Part shown: positions 7,145-12,970 of the stretch, piece after piece
Numbering within the stretch: position 1 is the stretch's first letter
Layout of the letters: every line of letters begins with the position of its first letter
Assembly: GCA_018646825.1 (NCBI GenBank)
Contig: JABGUA010000022.1
Location: 1-12,970, forward strand
Direction: 5' to 3'
DNA length: 12,970 nt
From: Piscirickettsiaceae bacterium
GTDB taxonomy: Bacteria; Pseudomonadota; Gammaproteobacteria; Nitrosococcales; Methylophagaceae
Translations under genes and position numbers: made by a program
Notes under the pieces: generated by a model
Seen by the model: the letters and a program-made list of their open reading frames with translations, nothing else
Database searches by the model: none
Told to the model about the DNA's origin: nothing

Positions 7145-7507
7145 TTAAGCGTTCTTTTTGTCTTGGGAGATACTCCACTCATAAGCCTCATCATAACTGT
7201 CACAATACTGCGTATTAGTGTTTTTTTTATGAACGAGCATTGCGTGAGTCCACCGGTCATATGTCGCAGTTTCTTCTTTGACAACATAGGCAACAGATTT
7301 GAATTGGGTCATGCCGTCCAAGAACTCTGCATTACACACTTTAAAACACTTATTCTCGCCAATATTAAGTATCAATCGACTCTCTATAGGAATTTTCAAT
7401 TGCGCTATATATTCTAATAGCCGTTTTCCACACAACGTGCAATTTTCAATCTTATCCAATTTCAGATAATAAAGGTTGTCGGCAACTTGTTGTAGAGAAG
7501 CACTCAT
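7145..7507 (-). CDS. Hypothetical four-cysteine protein, unrecognised
   Basis: I do not recognise this 120-residue protein. I start it at the ATG 7507-7505 because GGAG stands 7 bases upstream; an upstream in-frame ATG at 7600 would add 31 residues without a good ribosome site. Cys23 and Cys26 (NCTLCGK) and Cys54 and Cys58 (NKCFKVC) could form a zinc-ribbon-like or redox site, and a fifth cysteine lies near the C terminus (TQYCDSYDEAYEW). The middle (MTQFKSVAYVVKEETATYDR) reads like a beta-rich domain. There is no signal peptide or membrane helix, so it should be cytoplasmic. Its stop is 27 bases from the convergent permease stop. Codon use and base composition look like its neighbours, so recent transfer is not evident. 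Function is unknown. Confidence 0.7.
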   Translation of the reverse strand: MSASLQQVADNLYYLKLDKIENCTLCGKRLLEYIAQLKIPIESRLILNIGENKCFKVCNAEFLDGMTQFKSVAYVVKEETATYDRWTHAMLVHKKNTNTQYCDSYDEAYEWSISQDKKNA

Positions 7508-7783
7508 AGTGTCACTCCATGCCACTATCCTGAAGCGGGGCAATAAACAAGGGAGTCTATTTATTACACCATATAAGTTAACTATAGCCCCAATTTTCAA
7601 GGATTAAAACATCTGATCAAACGTCTTAAAGGAGAATGGATAAGTACATTCTAATCAACAAAATGTTTAGTATGATCCTTAATATTTTCATCATCACCTA
7701 TTACTTTTTGTCCAAGCCAAAAGAGTTTGCACTTTAAAGCTGCCATACTGTCATACCTAATCTCCATCTAGAAACATCAGCCA

Positions 7784-9577
7784 ATGGCGCAAGAAAATAC
7801 GACAACTCACCAAGATAGGCCCGAACCAAAACGCGTTGTCTCGCTGAAAGATTTATGGCCTTTTTTAAAGCCCTATCGCTTGCAAGTTGGTATTGCTTTG
7901 GTGTTGTTATCGTTAGCTTCTGGCGCCTTGCTATTAGTACCACTAGCTTTTCGTGATTTAATTGATGTGGGTTTTGGCCAAAGTGATGGTGCCGCACCAG
8001 CTATTAACATTGATACCAAGTTTGGTGTGCTATTTGGTTTAGCCTCTTTTTGGGCACTCATGGTAGCCTCCCGCTTCTACATGGTCTCGTGGATTGGAGA
8101 ACGTGTAACGGTGGATTTACGTAGTTCTGTTTATGCTAGCGTATTAAGGCAGTCACCACAGTTTTTTGAAACGCTACAAACTGGCGAAGTGCTTTCTCGT
8201 TTAACTGGCGACACAACGCTTATTCAAACCGTTGTAGGTAGCTCGGCTTCGATGGGTTTACGCAGTTTGTTTCAGTTTACAGGCGGCATGATTATGCTCG
8301 CTGTAACCAGCTTTTATTTGTTTTCGATCAATATCGGATTAATGATCTGTCTGATTTTCCCTATCATGTTAATCGGCCGTTCAGTCAAAAAGCTCTCACG
8401 TGAATCACAAGACCGAATTGCCGATAGCTCTGCCATGGCAGGTGAAATTTTAAATGCCATGCCAACAGTACAATCTTATACGCAAGAAACGCGTGAAACG
8501 AACCGCTTTGCAGATAGCGCACAGTTAAGCTTTTTAACCGCAATTCGGAGAGTAAAAGTCAGGGCATTACTCACCGCGGTAATTATCACTGCCGTCATGG
8601 GTACAATTATTTTTGTATTGTGGCTAGGTGCCCGCCAAGTGAGTGAAGGCCTGATGACCGGTGGCGAGCTCGCTTCTTTTGTCTTATACGCCGCCATGGT
8701 TGCGGGCAGTGTGAGCACAATGGCGCAGGTCTGGGGAGACATCATGCGTGCGGCTGGTGCCACTGAGCGTTTACTCGAATTATTGCATACCGAAACAGCC
8801 ATTACAGAACCAATCAATCCATTACCATTAGCCGATGAGTCCCATGCCGACATCCAGTTTAACAATGTGTCATTCCACTACCCGTCACGGCCACTCAACC
8901 CGACGCTAAATAAGATTAATCTACACATTAACACAGCTGAAACTGTCGCTTTTGTTGGGCCATCCGGAGCAGGTAAAACGACTATTTTTCAATTGTTATT
9001 GCGATTTTATGATACTCAGACCGGCAACATTAATATAAATGGCCAAAATATTCGTGACATTAGTTTGCATGACTTACGTCGTTTGATTGCCGTTGTCCCA
9101 CAAGATCCCGTTATTTTTTCTGCCAATGTATTAGACAACATCCGCTACGGGCAAACTGATGCGACCGATGAAGCCGTCATGGCCGCGGCTACTGCAGCAC
9201 AAGTAGCCCAATTTATCCCTCAATTGCCTGAGGGCTATAAGACCTTTTTAGGGGAGCGTGGTACACGCTTGTCCGGTGGCCAAAGACAACGCATTGCAAT
9301 TGCACGCGCCATGTTAAAAGACGCCCCTATTTTATTATTAGACGAAGCCACGAGTGCACTCGATGCTGAATCAGAAATCCTCGTACAACAAGGCCTTAAT
9401 GCCGCCATGAAAGGCAGAACGACACTGATTATTGCCCACCGCTTAGCCACGGTACAAAAGGCCGATAAAATCGTCGTCATGGAACATGGTGAAATTGTAG
9501 AAACGGGCGATGCAGCCGAGCTCAGAAAACAAGGTGGCTTGTATTCAAGATTGGCAGAATTACAGTTTGAAAGCTGA
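7784..9577 (+). CDS. MsbA-related half-size ABC exporter (permease fused to ATPase)
   Basis: The 597-residue protein has a six-helix ABC exporter membrane domain (about residues 25-325) followed by an ATPase domain (about 345-590). Walker A is GPSGAGKTT (392-400), the signature is LSGGQRQ (496-502), Walker B ends in Asp520 and Glu521 (ILLLDEATSALD), and the switch His552 is in IIAHRLAT; all are intact. It should work as a homodimer in the inner membrane, exporting a lipid or hydrophobic compound. Its sequence style (ASRFYMVSWIGERVTVDLR, then PQFFETLQTGEVLSRLTGDT) fits the family called MsbA-related (TIGR02204 as I recall) better than true MsbA, and no lpxK or other lipid A gene adjoins. An in-frame TAG 15 bases upstream limits the start to 7784 or later; the ribosome site is weak. 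The MsbA fold is certain, the cargo is not. Confidence 0.92.
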   Translation: MAQENTTTHQDRPEPKRVVSLKDLWPFLKPYRLQVGIALVLLSLASGALLLVPLAFRDLIDVGFGQSDGAAPAINIDTKFGVLFGLASFWALMVASRFYMVSWIGERVTVDLRSSVYASVLRQSPQFFETLQTGEVLSRLTGDTTLIQTVVGSSASMGLRSLFQFTGGMIMLAVTSFYLFSINIGLMICLIFPIMLIGRSVKKLSRESQDRIADSSAMAGEILNAMPTVQSYTQETRETNRFADSAQLSFLTAIRRVKVRALLTAVIITAVMGTIIFVLWLGARQVSEGLMTGGELASFVLYAAMVAGSVSTMAQVWGDIMRAAGATERLLELLHTETAITEPINPLPLADESHADIQFNNVSFHYPSRPLNPTLNKINLHINTAETVAFVGPSGAGKTTIFQLLLRFYDTQTGNININGQNIRDISLHDLRRLIAVVPQDPVIFSANVLDNIRYGQTDATDEAVMAAATAAQVAQFIPQLPEGYKTFLGERGTRLSGGQRQRIAIARAMLKDAPILLLDEATSALDAESEILVQQGLNAAMKGRTTLIIAHRLATVQKADKIVVMEHGEIVETGDAAELRKQGGLYSRLAELQFES

Positions 9578-9629
9578 TCGCTAATCTGATTTGCAATTAG
9601 ACAACCGCGGTATGACCTCTTAATGCTTC

Positions 9630-10475
9630 TTATTTTTGCATCAAGACATCTACATCTTCAGCAAATTTATTGATCTCATTAACTAACTTCTCGCGTTGCT
9701 TTTCAGTTGTAAGTTCTGTGACGTCTAATAAAAAAAGTTTAAAGTTTAAGGCGTTTTCATCGTTAGTTCGGTTTAACGCCAGACTTCTGAACACCTCAGG
9801 CTCAATTAATAATTGAAATAAATTTTCACTAAATTGTTCGCCCCTATCCGACTGTTCAAATAGCGTTTTTAATTCCGCTTGATAGTTTTTTCGGTATTCT
9901 AACCACAACAAATCATTGGGTTGCAGCTGACTGTAGACATCGATTACTAGAGTTTCTTGTTCAGGGCTGGGTTTTCCTAACCAGCGTGTTAAGTTTTCTT
10001 TATAGCGTTTTATGGCATCATTTTGCTGTCGTTCGGGACTAAGCGCTAACCCTGTTTCAATTTCTTCACGTTCTTCAGCATTTTTTTCATCTAGCTTTTC
10101 GAACAAATAAGACACTTGCTGATCGCTCAGTAACGGGGCCAGTAGAACAAGATCTGGTACTAATTTATCTTTAATTCGTTGCCAATGTTGTTTTATTGCT
10201 TCAACATGAAATGTCAGCTTTTCAAGGTTTAGCTGTTGATGACGAATATCGCTAGTCAGGGCATTAAGATCTGCTAAATACCTTGGCAGCTCTTCTTGCT
10301 TATGCCATGCCAACCAAATAGCCAAATTTTGGTCAACAATCGCTTCTTGCTCTTCAGTCAACTGAATGTAATCGCCAATATACCAAGAGGCTATCCAGTC
10401 TAAGTTTTTATATGCAAACTTAGTTGTACAGCCCGACAGGAGCAAAATCACAGTAATAATTAGAAGTTTTCTCAC
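9630..10475 (-). CDS. DUF6279-type outer-membrane-directed lipoprotein
   Basis: The 281-residue protein begins with a lipoprotein signal: two basic residues, a hydrophobic run, and the lipobox LLSGC with the acylated Cys16. Thr at +2 lacks the Asp inner-membrane retention signal, so outer-membrane sorting is expected. The first part of the mature protein (FAYKNLDWIASWYIGDYIQL, then LTEEQ and the WH and ELPRYL motifs further on) fits my memory of DUF6279. The rest is predicted helical and rich in Glu, Gln and Lys, with no enzyme motif. The start is GTG (10475-10473): a TAA precedes it directly in frame, no ATG lies in the signal peptide, and GGA is about 6 bases upstream. It is convergent with the ABC exporter gene (52-base gap) and downstream of uspE on the same strand with a 139-base gap. 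Role unknown. Confidence 0.85.
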   Translation of the reverse strand: MRKLLIITVILLLSGCTTKFAYKNLDWIASWYIGDYIQLTEEQEAIVDQNLAIWLAWHKQEELPRYLADLNALTSDIRHQQLNLEKLTFHVEAIKQHWQRIKDKLVPDLVLLAPLLSDQQVSYLFEKLDEKNAEEREEIETGLALSPERQQNDAIKRYKENLTRWLGKPSPEQETLVIDVYSQLQPNDLLWLEYRKNYQAELKTLFEQSDRGEQFSENLFQLLIEPEVFRSLALNRTNDENALNFKLFLLDVTELTTEKQREKLVNEINKFAEDVDVLMQK

Positions 10476-10614
10476 TTACATCCATTTATCAAATATTATT
10501 ATTCTAGGTTAAGTACGAAAACCAAATTGTAGTCTATATCTAATAGGTGCTGAGACAACCCCATTTCTATTACCGCGTCTCGTATAAGAACTTCTTTTAT
10601 CCTGAACGAAATGA

Positions 10615-11556
10615 TTAGTATGGTTTTATTGGTGATCTGAAACCTTGAGGTTTTAGAGCCATAAGAGAACAGTTAAGTTTTTGTACGATATTTTCGGCTG
10701 TATTACCAATCATGAATCCTGGAATCCCTGTCCGCGCTAACGTCCCCATAATCAAAATATCAATGTTCTTTTCCCTAGAAAATAGTGGAATAAGCTCATC
10801 TGGCTTGCCTCGAAGGTGATGGACATGATGACGCGTGCTAGACATATCAGTTCCATCAATAAGTTTCTCAAGTTCTGCATAATGACTTTTCATCGTTTTA
10901 TCCACTGCTGCTTTCAACTCTTCATCGGACATGTTTATCCAAGGGTTTCCGCTTAGATATTTTTCAAGTTCATAATCCCAGCACGACACAATGTGTAATT
11001 CACCACTACAACTAGCAGCAAGCGAACTTGCGAGTTCAAGCATCCGTTTTGACAATGCTTTCGCTTCAGGTTCCTGACTGTCTGGGTCGATAGCAACCGC
11101 CACCTTTATCTGTTCGCGAGAGTGTGTAATGGGGCGACATAACCAGACTGGTACGGGACATTTACGTAACAAATCCATATCAACGGACTTAAAGCCACTT
11201 TGGCCATCAGTCGTCTCTGACTCTTTGATAACGAGGTCATGACTATGCTGAAGGATATGCTGAATAATCTTGATTGCAGGTCTTTTGTCATTTACCAAGT
11301 CAATAGAAATATCGAGTGAGCCGACTTCCATCTTGAGCACTTCCATTGTTAACTTAATCGAGGCTTTTGTCCTATCCAGTAGTGATTCTTCATATTTTTT
11401 TCGATACCCAGGAAATTCCTCGGGAAATTGAGGGCTAATGATCAGTACTTTCAATCGTGCTTCATTGTTCCGGGCCAAACTCAACGCCTGCTTTAATCCA
11501 TCCGATTCATCCGCAATGCCATGACTAATATAAAGTAAATTATGAAAGTGACGCAT
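10615..11556 (-). CDS. uspE: Tandem universal stress protein, UspE type
   Basis: The 313-residue protein carries two Usp domains in tandem (about residues 1-145 and 150-305), the layout and length of UspE (E. coli about 316). Domain 1 begins NLLYISHG and ends with LLRKCPVPVWLCRP but lacks the ATP-loop glycines. Domain 2 has the MJ0577-like nucleotide motif GTLARTGIPGFMIGNTAE starting at Gly271, with Asn and Thr closing the loop, so only the second domain is expected to bind ATP or a related ligand. UspE-type proteins are cytoplasmic and linked to stress survival, motility and aggregation. The start ATG (11556-11554) has AGGGG 8 bases upstream, and a near-consensus promoter ends about 27 bases before it. 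Two direct repeats farther upstream may take part in control. I call the symbol from domain layout, not a database match. Confidence 0.85.
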   Translation of the reverse strand: MRHFHNLLYISHGIADESDGLKQALSLARNNEARLKVLIISPQFPEEFPGYRKKYEESLLDRTKASIKLTMEVLKMEVGSLDISIDLVNDKRPAIKIIQHILQHSHDLVIKESETTDGQSGFKSVDMDLLRKCPVPVWLCRPITHSREQIKVAVAIDPDSQEPEAKALSKRMLELASSLAASCSGELHIVSCWDYELEKYLSGNPWINMSDEELKAAVDKTMKSHYAELEKLIDGTDMSSTRHHVHHLRGKPDELIPLFSREKNIDILIMGTLARTGIPGFMIGNTAENIVQKLNCSLMALKPQGFRSPIKPY

Positions 11557-11582
11557 GGTAAATATCCCCTACTAATAGAATG

Positions 11583-11611
11583 GTTATAGCGTGTCGATAA
11601 TGTTCTGACAA
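11583..11611 (-). promoter_or_regulatory. Strong sigma70-type promoter of uspE
   Basis: On the minus strand TTGTCA (11611-11606) and TATAAC (11588-11583) each match consensus in 5 of 6 positions and are spaced by exactly 17 bases. Transcription should start near 11576, leaving about 20 bases of leader that include the AGGGG ribosome site. This is the best promoter in the window. Confidence 0.6.
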
Positions 11612-11712
11612 ACGCAGTTGTTCTAAGTTTCATTCTAATGAAGGTAATAAGGCTGTGAAGAAGTGACGAAAGAGAATAGCCTTTCATTTTTAGAAGAAAA
11701 AAAGGTTATTTT

Positions 11713-11770
11713 ATCTTTCAGTTCATTGAATTATATCCGTCAATAACCTCTTGATAATCTTTCAGTACAT
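11713..11770 (-). promoter_or_regulatory. Pair of 14-base direct repeats upstream of uspE, possible regulator site
   Basis: ATCTTTCAGTTCAT (11713-11726) recurs as ATCTTTCAGTACAT (11757-11770), 13 of 14 identical, with starts 44 bases apart, close to four helical turns. A perfect 8-bp inverted repeat AGGTTATT / AATAACCT (11703-11710 and 11742-11749) interleaves with them. All lie 100-160 bases upstream of the uspE promoter, a distance at which activators can act. No known operator is recognised. Confidence 0.35.
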
Positions 11771-11836
11771 GAAGGATCGTAATGCTATTAAACGTACTAG
11801 GGCAGTACTGGTTGATCTTAAGAGTGATGAGACTTG

Positions 11837-11867
11837 AAAAAAAGCAAAGCAGAGAAAATTATTCTGC
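11837..11867 (-). terminator. Possible intrinsic terminator of gor
   Basis: On the minus strand GCAGA (11867-11863), a 9-base loop and TCTGC (11853-11849) can pair, followed by TTTGCTTTTTTT. The hairpin straddles the gor stop codon. The stem has only 5 bp, so the call rests mainly on the T tract. Confidence 0.4.
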
Positions 11868-12970
11868 AACGGGATCTCGCATCGTCACAAACTCCTCTGC
11901 AGCCGTTGGATGAATCCCCACGGTTAAATCAAAGGCCGCTTTGGTGGCACCCATTCGCATTGCCACTGCAAAACCTTGCAAAATCTCACCGGCATCAGCA
12001 CCGACCATATGCATCCCCACCACCTTGTCAGTATCACCATCAACCAACAATTTCATCATCGAACGTTCATCACTCCCGCCCAAATTATGGCGCATCGCCC
12101 GATAATGGCTTCGGTATTTCACTACATTTGTATAACGTGATTTTGCTTGCTCTTCAGTCATCCCAATGGTGCCTATATTCGGCTGGCAAAATACGGTAGT
12201 CGCAATATTTTGATAATTCAGTTCACAGGGCTCGTTGTTATATAAATGCCTTGCTAGTGCCATACCCTCTTCTAACGCTACGGGTGTTAACGCCATGCCA
12301 CCAATGACATCACCCAAAGCATAAATACTCGGTTCACTGGTTTGATACTCGTCATTAACATCAATAAAGCCTTTATCGGTCAAAGCGACATTGACATTTT
12401 CTAGCCCTAAATCAGTCAACTTCGGTTTACGCCCTGTTGCATATAAAACAGCATCTACTTGTAATGACTCACCTGTAGTCAAATGAATGTTTAGACTGCC
12501 ATCTGCCAACTTTTCAATAGATTCAACATCGGTTTTAAAACGTAAGTCCACACCCTTTTTCGCTATTTCTATTGCAGCCACATCGCGTACTTCATTATCA
12601 AAGCCACGTAAAAACAAGTCGCCCCGATAAAGTTGTGACACCTCGGCACCTAAACCATTAAAAATACCCGCAAATTCAACCGCGATATAACCACCACCGA
12701 CAACGGCTAACCGCTTTGGAAATTGGGCCAAATCAAAGATTTCATTCGAGCTCACCGCATGTTCACTACCCGGAAATGACGGTATAAATGGCCAACCACC
12801 CACAGCAATAATAATACGTTCAGCACTGTATTTTTTACCATTGACCTCAACTGTATGGGCATCAACAAAACGGCCACGGCCTCGTATTATTTCAACATTC
12901 GCACTGCCTAGAATGTCATCATAAATGCCATTTAAACGGCTAATTTCAACCTTCTTATTATCACGCAATG
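11859..12970 (-). CDS. gor: Glutathione reductase, C-terminal part (5' end outside window)
   Basis: The frame runs to the window edge; about 370 of roughly 450 residues are present. The missing N-terminal 80 or so would carry the first FAD glycine motif and the redox cysteine pair. Visible parts are the NADPH-binding fold with VVGGGYIAVEFAG, the two arginines of YRGDLFLRGFD that contact the NADPH phosphate, the second FAD motif SIYALGDVIGG, and the dimerisation domain ending HPTAAEEFVTMR, where the His-Glu pair acts in catalysis at the partner subunit. The enzyme reduces glutathione disulfide with NADPH in the cytoplasm. The GFD and YRGD style resembles the type common in alphaproteobacteria and also found in gammaproteobacteria. 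Other pyridine nucleotide disulfide reductases such as Lpd are unlikely given the arginine pair and the C terminus. The gene ends in a possible terminator and does not seem joined to uspE. Confidence 0.93.
   Translation of the reverse strand, partial: LRDNKKVEISRLNGIYDDILGSANVEIIRGRGRFVDAHTVEVNGKKYSAERIIIAVGGWPFIPSFPGSEHAVSSNEIFDLAQFPKRLAVVGGGYIAVEFAGIFNGLGAEVSQLYRGDLFLRGFDNEVRDVAAIEIAKKGVDLRFKTDVESIEKLADGSLNIHLTTGESLQVDAVLYATGRKPKLTDLGLENVNVALTDKGFIDVNDEYQTSEPSIYALGDVIGGMALTPVALEEGMALARHLYNNEPCELNYQNIATTVFCQPNIGTIGMTEEQAKSRYTNVVKYRSHYRAMRHNLGGSDERSMMKLLVDGDTDKVVGMHMVGADAGEILQGFAVAMRMGATKAAFDLTVGIHPTAAEEFVTMRDPVAE

Larger units (their letters stand above)
11557..11858. other. Intergenic region of 302 bases between gor and uspE
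   Basis: No credible gene is seen. From the gor side it holds the T-rich terminator tail (11837-11848 on the minus strand), a small inverted repeat GTACT / AGTAC (11794-11808), the direct-repeat pair, a long-range inverted repeat AAGGCT / AGCCTT (11649-11654 and 11678-11683), and the uspE promoter and ribosome site. Both flanking genes are on the minus strand, so this is the full control region of uspE. Confidence 0.6.

Noticed and set aside
7636..7737. A 33-codon hydrophobic open frame just after AAAGGAG
   Set aside because: The GGAG is only 1 base from the ATG, too close for initiation; the sequence is AT-rich with no recognisable motif. It cannot be excluded as a leader peptide but is not supported.
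7145..10475. The orphan gene, ABC exporter and lipoprotein as one export or defence system
   Set aside because: The three genes have alternating orientation, no shared operon and no recognised partner families; proximity alone does not support a system.
11493..11687. Open frame of 64 codons on the minus strand upstream of uspE
   Set aside because: It overlaps the uspE start in another frame and spans the uspE promoter; no homology or ribosome site supports it.
11794..11808. GTACT / AGTAC hairpin as gor terminator
   Set aside because: A short 5-bp stem with no T run; the structure at 11837-11867 is the better candidate.
11834..12199. Open frame of 121 codons on the plus strand
   Set aside because: It is a shadow antisense to gor, rich in Pro, His and Ser, with no domain.
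1..12970. tRNA genes, CRISPR arrays, intact insertion sequences or phage genes
   Set aside because: I looked for cloverleaf-type 3' ends, regularly spaced repeats and transposase or integrase motifs on both strands by eye and found none.

Overview
The window reads as ordinary chromosomal DNA of a gammaproteobacterium with moderately low GC. This rests on the divergent tesA / ybbA-ybbP arrangement (known from E. coli), a proteobacterial-type glutathione reductase, a tandem UspE-type stress protein, a DUF3297 protein and a DUF6279-type lipoprotein. A Methylophaga- or Cycloclasticus-like organism would fit, but that is a guess that a nucleotide search would settle. I see no tRNA, rRNA, CRISPR array, intact insertion sequence, integrase or phage gene.

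Layout. Positions 1-372 hold the 3' end of a SAM-dependent methyltransferase gene (+). Two small genes on the minus strand follow: a lysine-rich 64-residue protein (551-745) and a DUF3297 protein (887-1135) with a good sigma70-type promoter. The gene-poor stretches at 373-550 and 1136-1524 carry two related copies of a short, hairpin-like intergenic repeat. Positions 1525-1977 hold a decayed 3' fragment of a CusA/CzcA-type RND metal-efflux pump. It lies directly behind, and overlaps by 7 bases, the tesA-like esterase gene (1971-2591, -).

Only 25 bases separate the start codons of tesA and the divergent ybbA (2617-3294, +), which is followed after 2 bases by ybbP (3297-5756, +). Together these encode a periplasmic lipase/esterase, an ABC ATPase and a ten-helix FtsX-type permease. 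They probably act as one envelope unit on lipid-like substrates rather than as a classical importer or exporter. Next come an APC-superfamily amino acid permease (5885-7117, +), an unrecognised 120-residue four-cysteine protein (7145-7507, -) and an MsbA-related half-size ABC exporter (7784-9577, +).

The right-hand part is all minus strand: a DUF6279-like lipoprotein (9630-10475), a UspE-type double-domain universal stress protein (10615-11556) with a strong promoter and two upstream direct repeats, and the C-terminal four fifths of glutathione reductase (11859-12970), which runs off the window and ends in a possible terminator.

Apart from tesA-ybbA-ybbP there is no sign that neighbouring genes form a shared system. 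The items most worth a second look are the RND remnant fused to the tesA end, the four-cysteine orphan protein, the repeat pair upstream of uspE and the dispersed intergenic repeat. I found no convincing undescribed multi-gene system.
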